A program made the position numbers and the translations under genes. Positions 48,062 through 59,100 of a stretch of 62,694 nucleotides of DNA are shown here, piece after piece (the stretch's first letter is position 1; each line of letters starts with the position of its first letter). The DNA is from Gammaproteobacteria bacterium (GTDB lineage Bacteria > Pseudomonadota > Gammaproteobacteria > DAOVJZ01): assembly GCA_029882995.1 (NCBI GenBank), contig JAOUJV010000005.1:1-62694 (forward strand). The letters are read 5' to 3'. The notes under the pieces were generated by a model. The model was not told the DNA's origin, searched no databases, and saw nothing but the letters and a program-made list of their open reading frames with translations.

Positions 48062-48538
48062 TTAAATATATTTAACCGCCAGAATTTCATACTCCTTATC
48101 CCCGCCTGGCGCCTTCACCACCGCAATGTCACCCTCTTCCTTACCAATTAAGGCGCGAGCAATAGGCGATGAAACAGAAATCTTGTTTTGTTTAATATCA
48201 GATTCCAGATCACCGACAATCTGATATGTAACTTCATCACCGCTTTCTTCATCTACCAGTTCAACTGTGGTTCCGAAAACAATTTTTCCGCCTGGATTCA
48301 GTTCGGTAACATCGATTATCTGTGCATTGGACAGAGCCCCTTCAAGCTCTTTTATCCGACCTTCAATAAAGCCTTGCTCTTCACGTGCAGCATGGTATTC
48401 TGCGTTTTCTTTCAGATCACCGTGTTCACGTGCTTCAGCAATCGCCTGAATAACACGAGGACGTGCCTCACTCTTGAGATGAGTCAGTTCTTCTCTCAAT
48501 TTTTTAGCGCCTTTTGCTGTGATTGGCTCTTGAGTCAT
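48062..48538 (-). CDS. greA: Transcription elongation factor GreA
   Basis: [23 protein letters not shown]. Confidence 0.98.
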   Translation of the reverse strand: MTQEPITAKGAKKLREELTHLKSEARPRVIQAIAEAREHGDLKENAEYHAAREEQGFIEGRIKELEGALSNAQIIDVTELNPGGKIVFGTTVELVDEESGDEVTYQIVGDLESDIKQNKISVSSPIARALIGKEEGDIAVVKAPGGDKEYEILAVKYI

Positions 48539-51500
48539 TACACCAGTTCCTCATGTAATTTCTGCAAACTATTAACACCGGAAGTATCCAGTTCCCTGAT
48601 GGCCATACAAAATGCCTGTCCACCGGCCAAGGTAGTAGTATAGGTTACCTTGTGATGAAGGGCATTACTGCGGATTGTATATGAATCGGCAATCGCCTGC
48701 GCACCCTCGGTGGTGTTAATAACCAGACTAATTTCATCATTTTTAATCATATCAACGATATGCGGGCGGCCTTCTGTTACCTTGTTGACGATCTGACATT
48801 CAATGCCTGCTTTCTGAATAACAGAACCTGTGCCGCGCGTAGCAACAATAGTAAAACCGTGTTCAGATAAGTCACGTGCTATTTCGACTGCAGCAGGACG
48901 ATCCTGCTCACGTACACTGATAAAAGCACGACCACTTGTTGGCAATGAATTACCGGCACCCAATTGTGCCTTGGCATAGGCTTCACCAAAACTGCGGCCT
49001 ACGCCCATGACTTCACCGGTTGATTTCATTTCCGGCCCCAGTAATGGATCAACGCCCTGGAATTTGGCAAATGGAAACACGGCTTCTTTCACTGAAAAAT
49101 AAGGCGGGATAGTTTCACGACGACTGTTTTGTTCTTCCAGTGATTTACCGACCATGCAACGCGCTGCAATCTTGGCAAGCGGACGACCGGTTGCCTTGGA
49201 AACAAACGGAACAGTACGTGATGCACGTGGATTCACTTCAAGAATAAAAATCTTTTTCCCCTGAATTGCAAACTGGATGTTCATCAATCCGACCACATTC
49301 AGCGCCATAGCCAGACTCTTGGCCTGTTTGCGTAATTCATCCTGAATCTGTTTACTCAGACTAAAAGGAGGTAATGAACAGGCAGAGTCACCGGAATGTA
49401 CGCCGGCCTGTTCGATATGTTCCATGATGCCGCCAATCAATACATCCTTGCCATCACAAATAGCATCGACATCCACTTCAATGGCATCGTTAAGGAATCT
49501 GTCGAGTAACACAGGTGAATCGTTGGAAACACTGACAGCCTCACGCATATAACGTGACAAGTCTTCCTTGTTGTAAACAATTTCCATCGCACGGCCACCC
49601 AGCACATAGGATGGACGCACCACTAATGGATAACCGATTTCTTCTGCCAGTTTCACCGCCTCTTCCGAACTGCGTGCTGTGCGATTAGGTGGCTGCAATA
49701 ATCCCAGTTGTTCAATTTTTTTCTGGAATCGTTCACGATCTTCTGACAAGTCGATGGAATCCGGTGTCGTACCCACAATCGGTGCACCGGCCGCTTCCAG
49801 ATCACGCGCCAGTTTTAATGGTGTCTGTCCGCCGTATTGCACAATTAATCCATAAGGTTTTTCAAGATGTACAATTTCCAGCACATCTTCCAGGGTCAGC
49901 GGCTCGAAATACAATCGATCCGATGTGTCGTAATCAGTTGATACTGTTTCCGGATTACAATTCACCATAATGGTTTCATAACCGTCTTCGCGCATTGCGA
50001 AAGCAGCATGGACACAACAGTAATCAAATTCAATACCCTGCCCGATACGGTTAGGTCCGCCACCCAATACCATGATCTTTTTCCGATCAGTCGGGTTTGA
50101 TTCACACTCTTCTTCATAAGTGGAATACATATAGGCCGTGTTTGATGCAAATTCTGCGGCACAGGAATCAACACGCTTGTAAACAGGATGTATGTTCAGA
50201 CTATAACGATGCTCCCGCACTTCCTTTTCAGAAACAGAAAGCATTTTTGCAATACGTGCATCTGAAAAGCCCTTGCGCTTTAATTGACGCATTTCATCAG
50301 CATCAATTTTGGCCAGTTTCTTTTTCTTTAACCCGTTTTCAATTTTCACAATGTCTTCAATCTGGATCAGGAACCAGGGATCAATAGCCGAAAGTTCAAA
50401 TATTTCTTCCAGCGTGGCTCCGGCACGAAATGCATCAGCGACATACCAAAGTCGTTCCGGACCAGGCGACTTGAGTTCCTTGCGTAAAATTTCTTCTGTA
50501 CCTTCAGCATTGATGTCAACCATTTCATCCAGACCACACATGCCGGTTTCCAGACCACGCAGTGCCTTTTGCATGGATTCCTGAAAGGTACGACCAATTG
50601 CCATGACTTCACCAACCGATTTCATTTGTGTGGTCAAACGCGGTTGCGCCTGCGGGAATTTTTCAAATGTAAAACGCGGCACCTTGGTAACAACATAATC
50701 AATAGAAGGTTCAAATGAGGCCGGTGTCGCACCGCCGGTAATTTCGTTTTTCAATTCATCCAGCGTGTAACCTACCGCCAGCTTTGCCGCTACCTTGGCA
50801 ATTGGGAAACCGGTTGCCTTCGAAGCCAGTGCAGAAGAGCGAGATACGCGTGGATTCATTTCAATAATAATCATGCGACCGTTTTCAGGATTGATTGCAA
50901 ACTGGACATTGGAACCACCGGTGTCCACACCAATCTCGCGTAAAACCGCGAGTGAGGCATTACGCATGATCTGGTATTCCTTATCGGTCAGTGTTTGTGC
51001 CGGTGCCACTGTAATGGAGTCACCGGTATGCACACCCATCGGGTCCAGATTTTCAATCGAACAGATAATGATGCAGTTGTCTTTGTGATCACGCACCACT
51101 TCCATTTCATATTCTTTCCAGCCAAGTACAGATTCTTCAATCAACAGCTCATTGGTTGGTGATAAATCCAGTCCACGTTCACAAATCTCGACAAACTCTT
51201 CCTTGTTATAGGCAATACCACCACCGCTACCGCCCATAGTAAATGAAGGACGAATAATCGTGGGATAACCGATACCAACCTGTACCTGCAACGCTTCTTC
51301 CATGCTGTGTGCAATCGCCGCATTCGGCGTATCCAGTCCAATCTTGTTCATTGCAACACGGAAACGCTCGCGATCTTCAGCCTTGTCGATCGCATCGCGA
51401 GTAGCGCCGATCATTTCCACCTTGTGTTTTTCCAGTACCCCTTCACGTGCCAGATCGAGTGCACAGTTCAAGGCTGTCTGACCACCCATTGTCGGGAGCA

Positions 51501-51756
51501 ACACATCCGGTTTTTCTTTTTCAATGATCTTTTCAACTGTTCGCCAGTTGATTGGCTCAATATAGATTGCATCCGCCATATTCGGATCAGTCATGATTGT
51601 AGCAGGATTCGAATTTACCAGAATGACGCGATAACCTTCCTCACGCAGTGCCTTACAGGCCTGTGCGCCGGAATAATCAAACTCACATGCCTGACCGATT
51701 ACAATCGGTCCTGCACCGATGATTAAAACACTTTTGATGTCTGTTCTTTTTGGCAT
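48538..51756 (-). CDS. carB: Carbamoyl-phosphate synthase large subunit
   Basis: 1072 aa; [30 protein letters not shown]. Confidence 0.99.
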   Translation of the reverse strand: MPKRTDIKSVLIIGAGPIVIGQACEFDYSGAQACKALREEGYRVILVNSNPATIMTDPNMADAIYIEPINWRTVEKIIEKEKPDVLLPTMGGQTALNCALDLAREGVLEKHKVEMIGATRDAIDKAEDRERFRVAMNKIGLDTPNAAIAHSMEEALQVQVGIGYPTIIRPSFTMGGSGGGIAYNKEEFVEICERGLDLSPTNELLIEESVLGWKEYEMEVVRDHKDNCIIICSIENLDPMGVHTGDSITVAPAQTLTDKEYQIMRNASLAVLREIGVDTGGSNVQFAINPENGRMIIIEMNPRVSRSSALASKATGFPIAKVAAKLAVGYTLDELKNEITGGATPASFEPSIDYVVTKVPRFTFEKFPQAQPRLTTQMKSVGEVMAIGRTFQESMQKALRGLETGMCGLDEMVDINAEGTEEILRKELKSPGPERLWYVADAFRAGATLEEIFELSAIDPWFLIQIEDIVKIENGLKKKKLAKIDADEMRQLKRKGFSDARIAKMLSVSEKEVREHRYSLNIHPVYKRVDSCAAEFASNTAYMYSTYEEECESNPTDRKKIMVLGGGPNRIGQGIEFDYCCVHAAFAMREDGYETIMVNCNPETVSTDYDTSDRLYFEPLTLEDVLEIVHLEKPYGLIVQYGGQTPLKLARDLEAAGAPIVGTTPDSIDLSEDRERFQKKIEQLGLLQPPNRTARSSEEAVKLAEEIGYPLVVRPSYVLGGRAMEIVYNKEDLSRYMREAVSVSNDSPVLLDRFLNDAIEVDVDAICDGKDVLIGGIMEHIEQAGVHSGDSACSLPPFSLSKQIQDELRKQAKSLAMALNVVGLMNIQFAIQGKKIFILEVNPRASRTVPFVSKATGRPLAKIAARCMVGKSLEEQNSRRETIPPYFSVKEAVFPFAKFQGVDPLLGPEMKSTGEVMGVGRSFGEAYAKAQLGAGNSLPTSGRAFISVREQDRPAAVEIARDLSEHGFTIVATRGTGSVIQKAGIECQIVNKVTEGRPHIVDMIKNDEISLVINTTEGAQAIADSYTIRSNALHHKVTYTTTLAGGQAFCMAIRELDTSGVNSLQKLHEELV

Positions 51757-51764
51757 GCCGGTAT

Positions 51765-52895
51765 TTATTTCCTGTCTTTAATCATTTCAATAAAACGATT
51801 AAATAATGGTGCAACATCATGTGGACCTGGACTGGCTTCAGGGTGTCCCTGAAAACTGAATGCCGGTGTATCTGTTCTTTCAATCCCTTGTAAAGAACCG
51901 TCAAATAAGGATTTATGTGTTGCCTTTATGTTTTTAGGTAATGATGATTCGTCAACAGCGAAGCCATGATTCTGGCTGGTGATTAAAACCTGTTTGTTAT
52001 CGAGATCCTGTACCGGATGATTGGCACCGTGATGACCAAATTTCATTTTAACCGTCTTCGCACCACTGGCCAGTGATAACAACTGGTGACCAAGACAAAT
52101 TCCAAATACCGGGATACCGGTTTCCAGCACTTCCTTAATGGCCTTAATCGCGTAATCACAGGGTTCCGGATCACCGGGACCGTTGGAAAGGAAAATACCA
52201 TCCGGCTTCATCGCCAATACATCTTTAGCTGGTGTCTGTGCCGGTACAACCGTCAATTCACATCCACGATCAACCAACATGCGTAATATGTTTCTTTTTA
52301 CACCGTAATCATAAGCAACCACATGGTAAGGTAAATCTTTACTGCCTTTCGGCAGTCCTTCTTCCAGAGTCCATGTACCCTGTGACCATTCGTATTGTGT
52401 TTTGGTCGTCACTTCTTTGGCCAGATCCATCCCTTTCAACCCACCAAAACCCTGTGCCGCTTTAATGGCCACCTTTTCATCTATTTTGTTACCGGCAACG
52501 ATACAACCGTTTTGCGCACCCTTTTCTCTGAGAATGCGCGTCAATCGACGAGTATCAATATCTGCGATCGCAACGACTTTATTTCTGTTCAGGTAATCAG
52601 TCAGGGATTCTTGTGAACGCCAGTTACTGGTGATCATCGGCAGGTCACGAATAATTAAACCGGCCGCCCAGACATGGGATGACTCGGCATCTTCATCATT
52701 AGTGCCTACATTACCGATATGGGGATAAGTCAGTGTGACAATTTGTTTACAATAGGAAGGATCAGTGAGGATCTCTTGATAACCGGTCATGGCGGTATTG
52801 AACACCACCTCACCTGTCGTTTGTCCCTCAATACCAATCGCTTCTCCCCAAAACAGAGAGCCATCTTCAAGGGCAAGTAGTGCCGGTTTTCTCAA
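51765..52895 (-). CDS. carA: Carbamoyl-phosphate synthase small subunit
   Basis: [31 protein letters not shown] opens at 52964, but homology appears to begin at a TTG at ~52895. Confidence 0.96.
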   Translation of the reverse strand: MRKPALLALEDGSLFWGEAIGIEGQTTGEVVFNTAMTGYQEILTDPSYCKQIVTLTYPHIGNVGTNDEDAESSHVWAAGLIIRDLPMITSNWRSQESLTDYLNRNKVVAIADIDTRRLTRILREKGAQNGCIVAGNKIDEKVAIKAAQGFGGLKGMDLAKEVTTKTQYEWSQGTWTLEEGLPKGSKDLPYHVVAYDYGVKRNILRMLVDRGCELTVVPAQTPAKDVLAMKPDGIFLSNGPGDPEPCDYAIKAIKEVLETGIPVFGICLGHQLLSLASGAKTVKMKFGHHGANHPVQDLDNKQVLITSQNHGFAVDESSLPKNIKATHKSLFDGSLQGIERTDTPAFSFQGHPEASPGPHDVAPLFNRFIEMIKDRK

Positions 52896-53044
52896 AAAAT
52901 CCTCCAGCGCTAGGCGTACAAAAAAGCGGGAGACACTTTTTCGTGGCTTCCGCTCATATTTCAATCAAAAAACTGGGTTATTAACTGGCCGGATTACTGA
53001 ATCTGACCGAGGGGATTATACATAAAAACAGATGCAAGGGGAAA

Positions 53045-53283
<239 letters not shown>

Positions 53284-53417
53284 TCAACCGAGGATATGAA
53301 TATTTTTTAAAATCAATCGCTTACATAGTTATCTTTGGTTAAAACCGGTCACATCCAACTTAAAACTAAATTGAAATCATTTGTATATAGCGTACAAATT
53401 TGGACTCATAGCAACAA

Positions 53418-54308
53418 TTATTCAACTGTAACCGTAACAGCAATTTGGTTCCCATCAATATCATACCCCTGTGCGTTAACCAATGCTAAACCAGTAATTT
53501 CGCCAGCCACATAAAACTTAAAGTCTTTCATCTCACTCAATATCTGATTACGCGCCGGTGAAACTAAAGCTGTCAGATTAGAACCGTCATCTGACCAACT
53601 AATATTTTTTATATCACCTCTAGGATTAACCACATAGGCACGCCCTGCACCTCCATTATCAACATCAGCATTATGGGTCATATTGATTTCAACCGCATAT
53701 GGAATAGTAGTTCCACTGAACGAAACTGTGTAGTGATTTGCACGTTCCATTGCCCTGAGTTCTTGTTCTGTGAGAGCACCTATTTGTGTGTTCTGGAAAG
53801 TATTTTGTTCCCCTGTACCAGGCAGTATCTCAAACAATGGGGAAGCAATGGTTTCCCAACTGGCTGTATCTGCATTATAAATATTGACTTGAATAACAGC
53901 CATTCCTGTTGCAAGAGAGGTAGGCAAATCCAGAATCAATGTGTCTTGCATCCATTCCTTATCATAAAGAGTCGCACCTTGAATATATTGTCCCGATGAG
54001 ATTTCACCACCATCAATATCCTGATTTGTTTCATAACCAACAATTACCTTTGATAACGGATCAGGAAAAGCATGAAAATATGCTCTTATTGACGGATCAT
54101 TTCCAGGAACAACAATAAGTGTCCCTTCACTATCTATTATATTGAGGCTGATATCGGCACGTGATAAATCAGGATGCCTACCAGGCATAACAGCAATAGT
54201 GTCTCCTGCACGAGCTGCAATACCAAAACTTTTTGATCCTGTACAACCTGTAAGGTTCAGGGCAATAGCAAAAATCATTAAAGTCAAAATTTTTAAATAA
54301 TTGTTCAT
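53418..54308 (-). CDS. Putative lipoprotein
   Basis: MNNYLKILTLMIFAIALNLTGCTGSK lipobox; ORF opens at 54353. Confidence 0.6.
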   Translation of the reverse strand: MNNYLKILTLMIFAIALNLTGCTGSKSFGIAARAGDTIAVMPGRHPDLSRADISLNIIDSEGTLIVVPGNDPSIRAYFHAFPDPLSKVIVGYETNQDIDGGEISSGQYIQGATLYDKEWMQDTLILDLPTSLATGMAVIQVNIYNADTASWETIASPLFEILPGTGEQNTFQNTQIGALTEQELRAMERANHYTVSFSGTTIPYAVEINMTHNADVDNGGAGRAYVVNPRGDIKNISWSDDGSNLTALVSPARNQILSEMKDFKFYVAGEITGLALVNAQGYDIDGNQIAVTVTVE

Positions 54309-54377
54309 TTGTATACTCCTGTAAATTCTATATTGAGTAATATTTGGGTACATAACAATATCTTTTTTGAAAAAATA

Positions 54378-55034
54378 TCAATAATCTATCTCACCTAATA
54401 CCTTGCGTTCGATGAGAAGAACATCCGCGAAATTAAACACACCATTGGGACTTGGAACACCACCAATAAGAGGGGCTACATCACCGTGCTGGAGCTGTTC
54501 TGCCGTTGGGGTGATTTCGCCAAATATGATCTTCCTGCCAAATATAACGTCAGCCATATTTACCTGCCCGTCACCATTAAAATCGCCATCAGCAAAAATG
54601 GGGAATGAGAGGTCATCCAGTGGATCTGTTCCTGCAAGGATTTCATCACCATCATTAACACCATCTCCATCGGTATCTGGCAATAAGGGGTTGGTGTCAT
54701 GAGTCAGGACTTCAGCACCATCGGAAAGCCCGTCAAAATCAGTATCTGGCAGATTGGGATCGGTACCTAACGCAGCTTCATCAACATCGTTCAGGCCATC
54801 ACCATCGCTGTCGGGGTTGCTGGTGGTTATTACGGTGATGTTACCTACTTCATCGTAGGTATAACTTAATAGTGGGCCATCGGAACGGGTGACTGTTTCA
54901 ACACGGTTTAGATCATCGTAGACATAATCGATGGTGGTAGCAGACATGACCGGTTGGTAGATACTCATCCCTGTAACAAATAAAACTGAACAGGCAATTT
55001 TAGCTATCCTTGATTTTGTTTTGAGTTTGTCCAT
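54378..55034 (-). CDS. Exported YD-repeat stub with calcium-binding (TSP3-like) and dockerin-like repeats
   Basis: IDYVYDDLNRVETVTRSDGPLLSYTYDEVGN then DSDGDGLNDVDE..., DFNGDGQVNMADVIFGRKIIFGEI / NGVFNFADVLLIERKVLGEI. Confidence 0.75.
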   Translation of the reverse strand: MDKLKTKSRIAKIACSVLFVTGMSIYQPVMSATTIDYVYDDLNRVETVTRSDGPLLSYTYDEVGNITVITTSNPDSDGDGLNDVDEAALGTDPNLPDTDFDGLSDGAEVLTHDTNPLLPDTDGDGVNDGDEILAGTDPLDDLSFPIFADGDFNGDGQVNMADVIFGRKIIFGEITPTAEQLQHGDVAPLIGGVPSPNGVFNFADVLLIERKVLGEIDY

Positions 55035-55195
55035 TTTTCTATTCCTTAACTTTGTTTACCTTGTTCGTGTGGTCTTTGTTTGGCACCCTTAAGCTATCAT
55101 GTGCTTTTAATTAATCAATCGAGTCTGACCCTATTGATTTATTTCAATTATTCCTTAATATTCTCATTTGTTGACAATGTTTTTCTTTGTTTTAT

Positions 55196-55546
55196 TTAGT
55201 CTACTTTAATAGTCTTAATCTCTATTGCTGATTTAGAAACAATTATTTTATCGTTAAAGTCAAACCCATTAGTAACATAACCAATCTCATTTTGAATCGA
55301 ACTTCCTGATAAGAATCTAATTTTTATCGTGTAATGACTATCAGATGTAATTATAAAATCACCAATAACAGTTTTTTCTGGATCTATATTTCTAAATTCA
55401 AATTCTTGGTCACAAACTTTCACAACTGCTGATGAAATAATCTCGCCAGACATATTAACCAGCTCAAATCTTCCAAAATTCTCGCCACATGATGACAAAA
55501 AAACCAACGACACCATTAGAAAGACAAAATTATATAGAACCTTCAT
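55196..55546 (-). CDS. Putative small lipoprotein
   Basis: MKVLYNFVFLMVSLVFLSSCGENFG lipobox. Confidence 0.6.
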   Translation of the reverse strand: MKVLYNFVFLMVSLVFLSSCGENFGRFELVNMSGEIISSAVVKVCDQEFEFRNIDPEKTVIGDFIITSDSHYTIKIRFLSGSSIQNEIGYVTNGFDFNDKIIVSKSAIEIKTIKVD

Positions 55547-55552
55547 TTGCCA

Positions 55553-55831
55553 CTATACTTTTTTCCCACAATTACTACATTTGCCAAATATTAAAATCTT
55601 GTAATATGGATTCATGTTTGATTCGCCGGGTTTTGGGCTATACATGGAATCACCGCAATTTGGGCATTTTAATGATGCGGTAATAACTAACGCTATAATA
55701 AGTAGTAATGGCGTCAAAATAAATAATATTGGAATAAATATTCCTTTATGATTTATTGCAAACAATAAAATAATGCCCATAATCACAAAAGCAATCAGAT
55801 AAATTGCTCTCGTTTTATTTGTGGCAGTCAT
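55553..55831 (-). CDS. Small two-TM protein with zinc-ribbon-like Cys pairs
   Basis: CPNCGDS...CSNCGKK. Confidence 0.6.
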   Translation of the reverse strand: MTATNKTRAIYLIAFVIMGIILLFAINHKGIFIPILFILTPLLLIIALVITASLKCPNCGDSMYSPKPGESNMNPYYKILIFGKCSNCGKKV

Positions 55832-56157
55832 TTTTCTATACCAATAATTGAAACTACTTCTTCATCAGAATTAGGATTATTTATTATAACCCTAACCCAA
55901 ACACCTTCTTCCCCATTTTTAACATGCAAAGTATATTTCATGTATGGCTGTTCATTTGGCGAGCCAGAATATTTAGTTGCTTTTTTAACTTCAAATTTTT
56001 CAAATGCTCCAATAGAGTTTCTTATTTCAACATTGTTTGATAGTGCTGCTTCAATCAAATTACGTCTCTCATCACTTAAATTCATGCCTCCGCTAAAATA
56101 AATACCAATAGCAACAAGAGCACCAACAAAAAAAGAATATCCAATAAATTTTTTCAT
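55828..56157 (-). CDS. Small single-TM protein downstream of the RHS gene, possible immunity protein
   Basis: N-terminal TM followed by a soluble domain; position immediately after the RHS 3' end. Confidence 0.4.
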   Translation of the reverse strand: MKKFIGYSFFVGALVAIGIYFSGGMNLSDERRNLIEAALSNNVEIRNSIGAFEKFEVKKATKYSGSPNEQPYMKYTLHVKNGEEGVWVRVIINNPNSDEEVVSIIGIEK

Positions 56158-56173
56158 AATAAAACTATTTTTT

Positions 56174-59100
56174 CTATTTACCCCAATTCGAATAGCTGCC
56201 TATATCAACACCCATTGAAGCTCCAGCCTTTATTCCAAAAGCCCATTTCCCATCTGTAGAAAGCGTAGACAAAGAACCTGATGCAAAGTTACCTCCAACT
56301 GGTGTGGTGACCGCGTTTCCACTCGCAATCTGACCAGTTGCATCAAGAGATACAGGTCCAACACCAAGACCTATTCCACCTGAGGCAGATGTTCTTGCAA
56401 TATATCCAGAACCAGTTGTTTTTGAATGAGGTGATGGCTCCCCTAATGGATCATAGGAAACACCTCCACCTAAACCAACACCAAGTCTGCCAGTCGCTTC
56501 AAGTGTTCCATCAAGATACGAAATATTAATTCCACCTCCTACTCCAAGATATGCCTCCAAGCTAAATGACCAAGTTCCAATTGGATCAATCGCATTAACA
56601 GGATTCCCCCCCACATAGGCATAAAGGTTGAGTCCCCCCTCAAACCCAATCGGATCTTCGGAGATGAATCTGCCGATATCCGGATCGTAGTAACGCGCCC
56701 GCATGTAGTAGAACTCAACACCTGGTTCATACATGACACCGTACTGGCCTACGTATTTAAACGGTTGGTTGATGGTTTCAAGTTCGTTGAGGACTCTACC
56801 GTAAGGGCCATAGCTATAAGCATTGATGGTATTTTCGTTGTTATCGGTCATGGCAACAGTACTGCCGATGGCATTGTAGTGGTAGGTGTAAACATTGCTG
56901 CCTTCGACCATGGCTAACAGTCCGGCACCGTGGATGTAGTATTTGGTGATGGTTCCAGCGTTGTCGGCTTCGGCTAACAGGTTGCCGGCGGCATCGTAAA
57001 TGTATTTGGTGACAATACCACTGCGGGTGGCCTTGAGACGGTTACCCGCGCCATCATAATTAAACTGGATATTAGCGCCTATTCCAGTTAGCCGGTGCGC
57101 ATAGTCAAATGTAAACGGCGTACCGCTCTTGTCACTGAGCTGGCCTTCAAAATCGTAATTGAAGGTGGCATTGGTGGTACTGTCGAGCCGGTTACGTGGG
57201 ATGTTGTAGTTAAAGGTAACACTTTCTGTAGGCAGGTTGCTCGGAGGCAAGGGTTCTTGTCTGACTTCCTGTTTGCGGTTGCCATTGCCATCGAGTACCG
57301 GGAACTGGTAGCTAGCGATAATAGTGCCATCAGCCTTTTTATTGATAAGACCAGTGAGGCGGTTGGCGTTGTCATAATCATAATCAGTGATACTGCCGTT
57401 GAAGTTGTCTACCCAGTCAAGGCGGCCTGCGATGTCGTAGTGGTAAGTAGCCACCTGGTTAGTTAGCCAATCTATTGTGACCGTTTCAAGGCGGTTCTGG
57501 TTGTCATAAATATAACTGACGGATTTGTTGCCCGGATAGGTAATGCGAGTAACATTACCCGCTTCGTCATAATCATAATCCACATCAAAACCCTGTGCAT
57601 CGGTGATGATATCAAGGCGGTTAACGGCATCGAAGGTGTTAACTGTGGTGCCTAATGAATCGATCATGGTTTCCAGATTATCTCGGCTGTCATAAGTGTA
57701 TTGTACTGTGGAGAGATCCTGATAAGTGATGGTGTCTAGCTTGCCGGTTGGTGTGTAATCTGTAGTAATAACATCTGAATTACGATCAGTATAAGTATGG
57801 ATGCGCCCGGTATCATAATAAGTATAAAAACTCTTTTTCAGTAACGGATCTGTGCTTTCCTTGAGCAGGCCGTTTTCATAATAAATGAAATTAGTATGTG
57901 CCCCTTCCTGATCGATGAGATCGGTCATCTCCCCTTTTGCATTGTAGGTGTAATCCACGACAGGACGGGTACCTACCTTTGTGGTATCCGGGTAACCATT
58001 AGTATCAAAGACATAATCGGTTACTGTTGTGCGGCCATCGGTACTGGTATCGATCAATCCATTGGGGTAATAAATGGCTGAGGTTTCATTTAACTCACCA
58101 TCTCGTGTCAATTCCAGATGGTGCTCGGCATCATAACCGTAATGTGTGTTGTTACGGAATGGATCGTAGGTATCGATTAACCTGAACTGGACATCATAAA
58201 CATTTTCAGTTTCGTTATTATCCGGATCGTAGATAAAGCGCAGGTTATTATTATTGTCATAAACATAGCGGAATTCATTACTACGTGGGTCAATAGATCT
58301 CACCGGCTGGTTCTGGCCATCGTATTCGGTATATGACTTCTCTCCAAGCGAATTCTCAACTGCAACTTTGCGGCCAGTGAAATCATAATAATAGGTTGTC
58401 CGGTTACCCAGTGGGTCTTCCTCTGATGAAGTCAGTCCGGTGTAATGCATCTTGTAGGTGGCTGTGCCGACTTTACGTGGTGCAAGCTGGGTGATTACAC
58501 GATCACTGTCATCATAGGTATTATCAACGATAGTGGCATTTACGGGATCGATCACAGTTTTCAGGCGATGCAATGTGTCGTAGGTGTATTGCCAGTTGGC
58601 ATTTTCAAGACCGGCGACATTTCTCAGCTCTTCGGCAATCTGTGTATAAACCACAGATCGACCGTTTTGATCGCTCACACTGGTGAGTAGATCACCTGTG
58701 TAGCCTACTGTCAGGGTGCGATTGTAGGTGTCTTTGACTTGAGAGAGTTTTCCAGTCACACCATCATAGATAAAGGTAAGCACATTGCCATCTACATCAG
58801 TCAGGGTGGCTATCTTGTTGTCTGCATTAAAGGCAATCACCGTACCGAAACGTTCGCGCAGTTCATAAGTACCCCCACCCAGTTTTACCAGCTCTGTTGT
58901 CACGCCAGGCGGTGGTGCATAACTACCATCCGGTAGTTTGATATAGGTAAGACCTTGATCACCCATATGAACCGTAACGGCATTATTCAATAAATTGTCT
59001 GTTGCCCAATCGGCTACCAGTGCACCGGTAATCCATGACTTGATTGTGGGCTGGGTCGCTTCCATCAAATCACGTGTCACAAAAGCAGCCACTATCAATG

